This document shows, in pieces, positions 34,990-42,098 of a stretch of 64,000 bases of DNA. How positions within the stretch are numbered: the first letter of the stretch is position 1; the number at the start of each line of letters is the position of its first letter. Source of the stretch: Flavobacterium sp. HBTb2-11-1 (GTDB lineage: Bacteria; Bacteroidota; Bacteroidia; Flavobacteriales; Flavobacteriaceae); assembly GCF_009826975.1 (NCBI RefSeq), contig NZ_WUMO01000004.1, positions 1 to 64,000 on the forward strand. Direction: 5' to 3'. The position numbers were made by a program, and so were the translations under genes. Below the pieces are notes generated by a model that ran no database searches, was not told where the DNA came from, and saw only the letters and a program-made list of their open reading frames with translations.

Positions 34990-35652
34990 ATGAAATTAAA
35001 AAAGATAAACGAGAAATTACAGGACGGTTTAATTGAAAATGGTTTGACAGAAGCCAATGCTTTGCAGATGGAAACTTTTTCGACCATAAAAAGTGGCGCA
35101 GACTGTGTAATTGTTTCGCCAAAAGGAAGCGGAAAAACGACTACAATTGTATTGAATGTAATTCAGCAATTGGCGGGAAAAACAGAAGAATCGCCTCGTG
35201 CTTTGATCATTGTTGAGGATAAAGAGAAAATGACCGTTATGGTTGACCTTTTTGAGAAATTAGGAAAATATGCTAATCTAGAGGTTTACGGCGTGCACGA
35301 CAAAGGAGATATGGATTATGATAAAAATTACGTTTCTACCGGAATTGATGTTTTAATTGGTACGCCAACGAAATTGAACGATATGTTCAGTACGGCGGGT
35401 TACAACGTAAATCGTCTTAAAATGTTTATTATAGACGATGCCGATCCGATTTTGAAATTGCGTCACGATGCTAAAATCACTCGTATTTCAAACAGTATTG
35501 CCAAAGTACAGCGAATTATTTTTACAGAAACTCTGACAGAACGAATTGAAATTTTGGCAGACAAAATCATGATCGAACCTTATTTGTTTGATATGGATGA
35601 AGAGGGGGAAGAGGAAGTTGATGAAGAAGAAGACGATATTGAAGAGGAATAA
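34990..35652 (+). CDS. single-RecA-domain DEAD-box-like protein
   Basis: 220 residues. Q-motif glutamine near 26, Walker A SPKGSGKTT (43-51), motif Ib GTPTKL (124-129), motif II IIDDAD (147-152, DDAD instead of DEAD), and a motif III remnant FTET (178-181, SAT in helicases). It then ends in an acidic tail (EEGEEEVDEEEDDIEEE); the second RecA domain with motifs IV-VI is absent and not encoded in other frames downstream. Without it helicase action is not expected; RNA or protein binding, or ATP-dependent regulation, are options. Confidence 0.78.
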   Translation: MKLKKINEKLQDGLIENGLTEANALQMETFSTIKSGADCVIVSPKGSGKTTTIVLNVIQQLAGKTEESPRALIIVEDKEKMTVMVDLFEKLGKYANLEVYGVHDKGDMDYDKNYVSTGIDVLIGTPTKLNDMFSTAGYNVNRLKMFIIDDADPILKLRHDAKITRISNSIAKVQRIIFTETLTERIEILADKIMIEPYLFDMDEEGEEEVDEEEDDIEEE

Positions 35653-35659
35653 TTATTAT

Positions 35660-35713
35660 AAAGTTTGCAGTCCCAGTTTGTAGTCTCAGTAACTAGAAAG
35701 TGGGACTTTTTGA
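35660..35713 (+). terminator. terminator made of a CAGT-word repeat
   Basis: AGTCCCA (35669-35675) pairs with TGGGACT (35701-35707) followed by TTTTT. The arms and loop use family A words (GCAGTCCCAG, AGTCTCAGT), so a repeat seems to serve as terminator. Confidence 0.6.
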
Positions 35714-35744
35714 TTTAAAAATTATTAATAAAAAATAAAGTAGA

Positions 35745-35963
35745 ATGGGATTAATGAAAGTGTTTTCAGGAAGTGAAGTTTTAGCAATTGCTTTGCAAGA
35801 AAGATTAGAAGAAGCGGGAGTAGAAACCGTTAAAAAAGATAATATTCAATCGGCGCGTTTGGGAGGTTTTGGACAGACAGATTTGGCAGTTGAGGTTTTT
35901 ATTCAAGAAACCGATTTTGCAAAAGCAAATCCCGTTATTGAAAGTTTCAGAATGAGTCTTTAA
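35745..35963 (+). CDS. DUF2007 domain protein
   Basis: 72 residues, mostly the DUF2007 ('putative signal transducing protein') fold: KVFSGSEVLAIALQERLEEAGV, then FGQTDLAVEVFIQETDFAKANPVIESF. Such proteins resemble PII-like small folds; function not known. ATG at 35754 (MKVFSG) is an alternative start. Confidence 0.75.
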   Translation: MGLMKVFSGSEVLAIALQERLEEAGVETVKKDNIQSARLGGFGQTDLAVEVFIQETDFAKANPVIESFRMSL

Positions 35964-36025
35964 AAAAGTCGCAGTTGGCAGTTGCAGTTTTCAGTATTCT
36001 AACTGTAAACTGTGACTGCGACTGA
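35964..36025. repeat. CAGT-word inverted repeat (family A)
   Basis: AGTCGCAGT (35967-35975) is inverted as ACTGCGACT (36015-36023), with GCAGTTGGCAGTTGCAGTTTTCAGT between. Flanked by A runs on both sides. Confidence 0.65.
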
Positions 36026-36040
36026 AAACAGAAAAAAAAT

Positions 36041-36844
36041 ATGCAATACAAAATGTTAGTGCTCGACATGGATGATACCTTGTTGACAGACGATCATAGA
36101 ATTTCAGATTTAAATAAAAAAGTAATATTAGAAGCTCAGGCAAAAGGTGTTTATGTGGTTTTGGCTTCAGGAAGGCCAACTACGGCAATGACAGCTTATG
36201 CTAAAGAGCTGGAACTCGATGTAAACGATTCGTATATGATTTCGTTTAATGGAGCAATAATCAGCCGTGTTAAAGACGATTTGGTTTTGTTTGAACAGAA
36301 ATTGACTGTAGAACAAATTCACGCGCTTTACGATTATAGCGTAAAGAAAAATGCACATATTATCACGTATTTGGACGACGAAATTATTAGCGAAACAGAT
36401 TCTGAGTTTATAGAAGTAGAAAAAGAAATTACTGGAATGGCGCATCATAAAGTGTCAAGTTTTAAAGATTATGTAGACAGACCAGCGGTCAAATGTATCT
36501 TGCTTCAAGATCCGGCGTATTTAAAAACGTTAGAAAATGATTTAAAAGAAGCTATGCCTCATTTAAGTGTTTCGATGTCCAAACCATTTTTCTTAGAAGC
36601 GGCGCAACAAGGAATTGATAAAGCGGCAAGTCTGAAGTTTTTGGCTGATAAATTAGGAATTCACCAAAGCGAAATTATCGCCGTCGGTAATGCCGGAAAT
36701 GACTTAACGATGATCGAATATGCCGGTTTAGGAGTTTGGGTTGATAATGTAACGCCAGAATTGCGTGACAAAGCAGATTTAATCGTCGCTTCAAATAATG
36801 ACGATGGTGTTGCTGAGGTAGTAACACGTTATATTTTAAACTAA
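36041..36844 (+). CDS. Cof-type HAD-IIB phosphatase (YidA-like)
   Basis: 267 residues. Motif I DMDDTL with D9 and D11, motif II ASGRPTTAM, a C2B cap domain (about 80-190) and motif IV VGNAGNDLTMIEYAG. Members dephosphorylate sugar phosphates and other small metabolites. It is 6 bases before the next acetyltransferase gene. Confidence 0.9.
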   Translation: MQYKMLVLDMDDTLLTDDHRISDLNKKVILEAQAKGVYVVLASGRPTTAMTAYAKELELDVNDSYMISFNGAIISRVKDDLVLFEQKLTVEQIHALYDYSVKKNAHIITYLDDEIISETDSEFIEVEKEITGMAHHKVSSFKDYVDRPAVKCILLQDPAYLKTLENDLKEAMPHLSVSMSKPFFLEAAQQGIDKAASLKFLADKLGIHQSEIIAVGNAGNDLTMIEYAGLGVWVDNVTPELRDKADLIVASNNDDGVAEVVTRYILN

Positions 36845-36850
36845 ACTAAG

Positions 36851-37381
36851 ATGAAAAAGCCAATTGAAACGGAACGTCTGATTTTAAGGGAACTTGAACT
36901 TTCTGATGCAGAAGGAATGTACGAATTGGACTCTAATCCGAATGTGCATTTATTTGTTGGAAATAGACCTGTAAAGCATATTGAAGAAAGCATTGAATAT
37001 ATCAAGTTTGTTCAAAAACAATATAAAGATCATGCAACAGGCCGATGGGCAGTTGTTTTGAAAGAAACGAATGAATTTATTGGCTGGTCTGGAATTAAGT
37101 TTATTACAGATGAAATCAATAACCACAAAAACTTTTATGAGTTAGGATATCGTTTTATAGAAAAACATTGGGGAAAAGGTTATGCAACAGAAGCAGGAAA
37201 GGCTTTTATTGATCGTGCTTTTAACGAAATGAAAGTAGAAGTGCTTTATGCTTATGCAGATGCTGGAAACGAAAATTCTAGAAAGATTTTAGAAAAACTA
37301 GGTTTCCATTTTGTGAATTCTTTCGAATATCAAGAAGAATTAGAAGTTTGGTACGAACTTAAAAATCCAAACTCAAACTAA
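36851..37381 (+). CDS. GNAT acetyltransferase (RimJ-like)
   Basis: 176 residues. Start TERLILRELELSDAEGMYELDSNP is the Acetyltransf_3 signature; LGYRFIEKHWGKGYATEAGKA carries the acetyl-CoA loop; YAYADAGNENSRKILEKLGFHF is the ANxxNxAS-like motif. Could acetylate ribosomal protein N-termini or small amines. Follows the HAD gene by 6 bases, so the two are likely one transcript. Confidence 0.87.
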   Translation: MKKPIETERLILRELELSDAEGMYELDSNPNVHLFVGNRPVKHIEESIEYIKFVQKQYKDHATGRWAVVLKETNEFIGWSGIKFITDEINNHKNFYELGYRFIEKHWGKGYATEAGKAFIDRAFNEMKVEVLYAYADAGNENSRKILEKLGFHFVNSFEYQEELEVWYELKNPNSN

Positions 37382-37389
37382 GAAATGTG

Positions 37390-37431
37390 TTCCAAATCTT
37401 TACATACTTAAAAGTCAGTAAAGATTTGGAA
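37390..37431. terminator. 14-bp inverted repeat between convergent genes
   Basis: TTCCAAATCTTTAC (37390-37403) and GTAAAGATTTGGAA (37418-37431) are perfectly complementary. There is no T run, so it may be a bidirectional block or a repeat rather than a classic terminator. Confidence 0.5.
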
Positions 37432-37449
37432 ACAAATCAGAGTTAAATA

Positions 37450-37974
37450 TTATTTTTTAGCTACAGAAACAAAATATTTATTTCCGTCACCCATAGTTAA
37501 TTTTACACGCTCGTCGCAAAGATCGATTGCAAAATTTGCACTTTCATAACAGCTGCAAGTTGTGTTTTTGTCTTTAGACATTTCAGTTTTACAGTTGTTG
37601 TTTTTAAAACTTGCTAATTGTGGAGTGTATAAACTAACCAAGTCAGTAGAAGCGGTTACTAAAGAAATAATACTTGCAGAATTATTATTGGTAATTCTGT
37701 ATACAATTCTATCCGTATAGTTTACATCGTTAACAGTTACTTTACGAATGTAGGTATAAGCTGTAGATCCTTCACCTGGTTCTTTAACTTCAAACTTAAA
37801 CCCAACTGCACGAATAGCAACATCAAATTGCTGTTGTGAGTTAAAGCTTGCCCAAGTCGTCAATGTGCTAATAGTAGGAAATGGATTTGCATTTGCGGCT
37901 GGAGCATTAGTTTGCGCTTGCGAACTAAATAAGGTTAAGAACATCAAGCAGATTGTGGGTAAAAATGCTTTCAT
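37450..37974 (-). CDS. secreted protein of unknown function
   Basis: 174 residues with a signal peptide (AFLPTICLMFLTLFSSQAQ). The rest is soluble, with four cysteines (in NNCKTEM, TTCSCYES and IDLCDERV) that could form two disulfides, and no motif I recognise. It is alone, with a 487-base spacer upstream. Codon use looks like its neighbours. Confidence 0.7.
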   Translation of the reverse strand: MKAFLPTICLMFLTLFSSQAQTNAPAANANPFPTISTLTTWASFNSQQQFDVAIRAVGFKFEVKEPGEGSTAYTYIRKVTVNDVNYTDRIVYRITNNNSASIISLVTASTDLVSLYTPQLASFKNNNCKTEMSKDKNTTCSCYESANFAIDLCDERVKLTMGDGNKYFVSVAKK

Positions 37975-38461
37975 AAAGCGTGGTATTTGTTATTATAATT
38001 TTGCCTACTCTCTTTGGTTTTCGGCTTTCCCATTTCATTTTGTAACACAAAACAACAACATAACGAGTAAAATTCAAAATTGTTATGCCCGAATTATTAT
38101 TAAATTAATTAAAGGGTACTAAAATTCTTTAATATGAATTTATTGGCAACTTGTGGCATAACAATGGTAAATGTAAGAAATTTTGAATTTAAAATAGAAA
38201 AAAATGTATTTAATCGGTAAAACTTGCATTTAGTCGATTATTTTGTCATTTTATTCTTATCTGAATACTAAAATCTAAAAAACGAAGGTCTTGTATTTTG
38301 TAAAATAAAGGTAAAAAAGATTAACTTTTGAATGTTTCTAAATTAATATTAGCGCAAATTATTGATTGGAAGTGCATTAATCGCTTTCTTTTGATGAATA
38401 TTGTTTGTAAATTTGCAGCCTTAAATTTTTTGACAACGATTTCATTAATTTAAGACAAATT
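37975..38461. other. 487-base spacer
   Basis: Probable promoter region for both divergent genes. A -7-like box for mtaB is at 38408-38415. The region is AT-rich; I see no repeat, RNA or frame in it. Confidence 0.6.
38408..38415 (+). promoter_or_regulatory. -7 box for mtaB
   Basis: TAAATTTG fits TAnnTTTG, 47 bases before the ATG. A TTG at 38391 is rather close for -33. Confidence 0.4.
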
Positions 38462-39796
38462 ATGGAAAATAGAAAAAAAGTTGCCTTTTACACTCTGGGT
38501 TGTAAACTGAATTTTTCAGAAACCTCTACAATCGCCAGAAGTTTTAATGACGAGGGTTTTGACCGCGTCGATTTTGAAGATGTTGCAGATATCTATGTGA
38601 TTAATACCTGCTCTGTAACAGAAAATGCCGATAAACAATTTAAACAGGTTGTCAAGAAAGCCATGAAGCTGAACGATAAAGCTTTTGTTGCTGCTGTGGG
38701 CTGTTATGCGCAATTGAAGCCAGAAGAATTGGCTGCAGTTGACGGAGTTGATTTGGTTTTGGGCGCTACAGAAAAATTCAAAATCACAGACTATATCCAT
38801 GATTTGAGCAAAAATGATATGGGTGAAGTGCACTCGTGCGAAATTGCCGAAGCTGATTTCTACGTAGGAAGTTATTCTATTGGAGATCGTACTAGAGCAT
38901 TTTTGAAAGTTCAAGATGGCTGCGATTATAAATGTACATATTGTACAATTCCGTTGGCAAGAGGAATTTCGAGAAGTGATGCTTTAGAAAATGTATTGAA
39001 AAATGCGAAAGAAATTTCTGCACAGAATATTCGTGAAATTGTTTTAACAGGAGTAAATATCGGTGATTACGGAAAAGGGGAGTTTGGAAACAAAAAACAC
39101 GAACATACTTTTCTAGATTTAGTTCAGGCTTTAGACAAAGTAGAAGGAATCGAACGTTTAAGAATTTCATCTATCGAACCAAATTTATTGAAAAACGAAA
39201 CAATTGAATTTGTTTCTAAAAGCCGAACTTTTGTACCGCATTTTCATATTCCGCTGCAATCAGGAAGCAATGATATTTTGAAATTAATGAAACGCCGTTA
39301 TTTACGTGAAGTTTATACAGATCGTGTTGCTAAAATTCGTGAAGTAATGCCTCACGCTTGCATTGGTGTAGATGTAATTGTTGGTTTTCCTGGAGAAACA
39401 GACGAGCATTTCTTAGAAACGTATCATTTCTTAAATGATTTAGATATTTCATATTTACACGTTTTTACGTACTCTGAAAGAGATAATACGGAAGCAGCAG
39501 AAATGGAAGACGTAGTTCCTTCAAATGTTCGCGCTAAACGCAGTAAAATGCTTCGCGGTTTATCAGTTAAAAAACGCCGAGCTTTTTATGAAAGCCAATT
39601 AGGAACCAATAGAACTGTTCTTTTTGAAAGTGAAAATAAAGAAGGATATATCCACGGATTTACGGAAAACTATGTAAAAGTAAAAACGCCATGGAATCCA
39701 GAATTGGTAAATACTTTACAGGAAATCAATTTAACGAAAATCGACGAAGATGGAAGTGTTCGTATTGAGTTTTTGAATAAACTAGCTGAAGCTTAG
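38462..39796 (+). CDS. mtaB: tRNA t6A37 methylthiotransferase MtaB
   Basis: Radical-SAM enzyme that adds a methylthio group to t6A at position 37 of ANN-decoding tRNAs. 444 residues: UPF0004 domain with cysteines C14, C50 and C81 for the auxiliary cluster, radical SAM motif C154xxxC158xxC161 (DGCDYKCTYC), and a C-terminal TRAM domain. YTLGCKLNFSET at the N-terminus is the MtaB form of the MiaB motif. Confidence 0.95.
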   Translation: MENRKKVAFYTLGCKLNFSETSTIARSFNDEGFDRVDFEDVADIYVINTCSVTENADKQFKQVVKKAMKLNDKAFVAAVGCYAQLKPEELAAVDGVDLVLGATEKFKITDYIHDLSKNDMGEVHSCEIAEADFYVGSYSIGDRTRAFLKVQDGCDYKCTYCTIPLARGISRSDALENVLKNAKEISAQNIREIVLTGVNIGDYGKGEFGNKKHEHTFLDLVQALDKVEGIERLRISSIEPNLLKNETIEFVSKSRTFVPHFHIPLQSGSNDILKLMKRRYLREVYTDRVAKIREVMPHACIGVDVIVGFPGETDEHFLETYHFLNDLDISYLHVFTYSERDNTEAAEMEDVVPSNVRAKRSKMLRGLSVKKRRAFYESQLGTNRTVLFESENKEGYIHGFTENYVKVKTPWNPELVNTLQEINLTKIDEDGSVRIEFLNKLAEA

Positions 39797-39842
39797 ATTA
39801 TTTCGCAGGGGTGCGCAAAGCTGATTTAGAATTGCAATGTCA

Positions 39843-39866
39843 TAGAAGCGCACTGCAGTGCGTCTT
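39843..39866. repeat. GCACTGCAGTGC palindrome (family G)
   Basis: CGCACTGCAGTGCG (39849-39862) is a perfect palindrome, with AAG/CTT partly extending it; two more copies with GAC/GTC flanks are at 45974-45993 and 46029-46048. Confidence 0.65.
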
Positions 39867-39883
39867 GTACAAACATAAAAACA

Positions 39884-39922
39884 AGAAAGCTCTTTTATAA
39901 ATTAAAAGAGCTTTTTTTTTAT
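39884..39922 (+). terminator. terminator after mtaB
   Basis: AAAGCTCTTTTA and TAAAAGAGCTTT pair over about 12 bp and end in nine T; located 88 bases after the mtaB stop. Confidence 0.82.
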
Positions 39923-39976
39923 TAAAATTCTTCGTGAATCTCTGTGAAATCTTTGCGTGTCTCTGTGGTATAAAAA

Positions 39977-40486
39977 TCAATGATCTTCTCCAACAACTAA
40001 TTTCAAAGAATTAATATAATCAGTGTCAAATTCAATCACTCGAATTTTTTCGGGATTAAATCCTAATTCTCCGCCAAATTGACCTCTTGTGTCTAAGAAA
40101 TTAATAGTCAATTCTTCGTCATTCAATTCTATTAATTTTCCTAAATAGGCAGATTTAGATGATTTTTTGGCAATTTGAAAAATACCGTATTTCTCTGAAA
40201 CGTACTTAATAATTGAGGCTAAATCTTTGATTGGGATAATATCGTCAGAATTAATTTTTAATCCTTTCAAACGAATTACTTTTTCTGTAAAAGCCAGATC
40301 ATGATCTCGGTTTACGGCTTCAATATTTTTATTTCTCAGGATAACAAAACCATCCAAAACAAAATCTACAGGATTATTTCGAAGCAAAATCCAATCATCA
40401 GAATAATCAATTAGAAACCCGCTGAAGATTTCTTTTTTATCCTGAAATTCTATTTCGACCAATTGTCTTAAATATTGTTCCATCAT
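39977..40486 (-). CDS. conserved hypothetical protein
   Basis: 169 residues, no signal or membrane helix. The first half (LRQLVEIEFQDKKEIFSG, WILLRNNPVDFVLDGFVILR) and a later repeat-like part (SAYLGKLIELNDEELTINFLD) look like two small beta-barrels of SH3 or Sm type, which would suggest nucleic-acid or peptide binding; this is a guess from strand pattern only. Two ATGs stand at the start (MMEQYL). Alone between repeats. Confidence 0.65.
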   Translation of the reverse strand: MMEQYLRQLVEIEFQDKKEIFSGFLIDYSDDWILLRNNPVDFVLDGFVILRNKNIEAVNRDHDLAFTEKVIRLKGLKINSDDIIPIKDLASIIKYVSEKYGIFQIAKKSSKSAYLGKLIELNDEELTINFLDTRGQFGGELGFNPEKIRVIEFDTDYINSLKLVVGEDH

Positions 40487-40490
40487 GTTT

Positions 40491-40616
40491 TTTTAAAATT
40501 CCAATAATTAAATTCCAATAATTAAATTCCAAACACTAAACTCCAAAAATCAAATCCCAAACTCCAAATGATATGAGATTGGAATTTGGAATTTTATCCC
40601 GATAGCTATCGGGATG
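40491..40616. repeat. AATTCCAATAATTA tandem words and CCCGATAGCTATCGGG palindrome (families C and F)
   Basis: AATTCCAATAATTAA is repeated in tandem (40498-40528), followed by AACTCCAAA words, answered by GATTGGAATTTGGAATTT (40577-40594). The 20-base perfect palindrome ATCCCGATAGCTATCGGGAT is at 40596-40615; its core recurs at 46957-46966 and 49170-49187. Confidence 0.7.
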
Positions 40617-40628
40617 GGATTTAATTTT

Positions 40629-41345
40629 TTAAGGATTAGTAGACCAAATACTGCTGTTTTTGATAAACACTCTTCGGTTTAATTTTAACTGTGCAATAAT
40701 TAAATCTGCCATATCTTCAGACTGCATTACTTTTTCAGGGTTTCCGTCAGTTAAGTTTAAATCTTTTGCCATGTCAGTTGCCACAGTACTTGGCGTTAGA
40801 GCTGTAACACGGATATTGTGTTTTCTCATTTCCTGCATTAAAGAATCGGTTAAACCTAAAACAGCGAACTTAGACGAGCTGTAAGCACTTGTCAATGCGT
40901 TTCCGTTTAGTCCTGCAGTTGACGAAATATTGATAATATCTCCAGTCTGTCTTTCGATCATATTTGGAATAATGGCGCGAGTAGTGAAATACGTTCCCAT
41001 TAAATTCACCTGAATGATTCTTTGCCAAGCTTCTGGCTCCAATTCTAAGAATTTTCCAAAAGAAGCGATTCCAGCACTGTTGATTAAAATATCGATGTGT
41101 TTAAATTCAGCCAAAGCTTTTTCTACCGCTTTATTGATAGAATTAATATCCGAAACGTCAGCAGACAGAGCCACTGTTTTTACTCCAAGTTTTGCGGTTT
41201 CAGCAGCAAGCTGATCAATATCATTTTGAGTTCTTGAAACCAAAATCAGGTTTACGCCTTCTTTTGCCAAAGCAATGGCAACGGCTTTGCCAATTCCTTT
41301 TCCTGCGCCCGTAATAAAGGCGTTTTTATTTTTTAAGTCGGTCAT
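40629..41345 (-). CDS. SDR oxidoreductase, FabG-like
   Basis: 238 residues. [12 protein letters not shown] (13-24) binds NADP, NSAG (about 89-92), catalytic S-Y-K with [10 protein letters not shown]. 3-ketoacyl-ACP reductase-like, but stand-alone copies such as this often act on other ketones; no fatty-acid genes are adjacent. Confidence 0.88.
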   Translation of the reverse strand: MTDLKNKNAFITGAGKGIGKAVAIALAKEGVNLILVSRTQNDIDQLAAETAKLGVKTVALSADVSDINSINKAVEKALAEFKHIDILINSAGIASFGKFLELEPEAWQRIIQVNLMGTYFTTRAIIPNMIERQTGDIINISSTAGLNGNALTSAYSSSKFAVLGLTDSLMQEMRKHNIRVTALTPSTVATDMAKDLNLTDGNPEKVMQSEDMADLIIAQLKLNRRVFIKNSSIWSTNP

Positions 41346-41367
41346 GATTGTGTTTTTAGAAATGCAG

Positions 41368-41423
41368 AAAGCATCATTTTAAGTCTTACAAAAATAAGCT
41401 TTTGAAAACTAAAATGATGCTTT
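41368..41423 (-). terminator. hairpin after the scramblase-like gene
   Basis: AAAGCATCATTTTA (41368-41381) and TAAAATGATGCTTT (41410-41423) form a perfect 14-bp stem; downstream on the minus strand is a modest T-rich stretch. Confidence 0.5.
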
Positions 41424-41457
41424 AAAGGTATTCTTAATCTAAGTTTAACAACTTTTG

Positions 41458-42045
41458 TTATTCTTTCAGAACCATGTCTATGCACATTACGGCTCCTAAA
41501 ATTAACTGTCTCAACGGACTGTCGGCAGCAACTGTATCGTCAATTTGAAGAACATAATTATCGGCACTTGTAAAAAACTCTTTTCCTAATCCTGCCCATT
41601 TTTTACTTACTTGTGCCAATTGTTTGTTTTCATGAGAGAATTTGAAATCCCAACCAGTCCATTTTCCTTGAAGCGTTGCAACAGGTTTTTCGTTTTTATC
41701 TAAAATTTCAAATCTTCCGCCGATTGAGAAAAATTTTTGTTTGAAAGTTCCAACTAAGCGATCTTTCTCGTCAAATACTTCAACGGTCGATCTAAAAATG
41801 GCAACACCTCTTCTTACTGTAATTAATTTTTCTCCAGAAGCAGTTGTAATTTCAACATTAAATGGAGTTGCTCTTTTATAATCTGTAAAACGAAATACTT
41901 TTGTGAAGAATCCAAGATTGTTCTCTCGGCAGTTCATAATGATTTGATTGGTTTCTGGATGATAGATATCGTAGTTGTTTGCGGCTTTGAACATTCCAAC
42001 ATGTTCTTTTACTAAAAATAGATTTTGGCTTAAAATAGAATTCAT
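41458..42045 (-). CDS. phospholipid-scramblase/LURP-one-like protein
   Basis: 195 residues with strands typical of the tubby-like LOR/scramblase fold: NLFLVKEHVGMFKAANNYDIY, VEITTASGEKLITVRRG, FRSTVEVFDEKDRLVGTF, RFEILDKNEKPVATLQG, and a hydrophobic end helix (RQLILGAVMCIDMVL). No catalytic residues are expected. Such proteins may bind membranes; the bacterial role is not known to me. Confidence 0.7.
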   Translation of the reverse strand: MNSILSQNLFLVKEHVGMFKAANNYDIYHPETNQIIMNCRENNLGFFTKVFRFTDYKRATPFNVEITTASGEKLITVRRGVAIFRSTVEVFDEKDRLVGTFKQKFFSIGGRFEILDKNEKPVATLQGKWTGWDFKFSHENKQLAQVSKKWAGLGKEFFTSADNYVLQIDDTVAADSPLRQLILGAVMCIDMVLKE

Positions 42046-42098
42046 ACGTGTGTAAAATAAGTTTTAGAAATAAAGCCGCAAATGTAATACAATATTTA

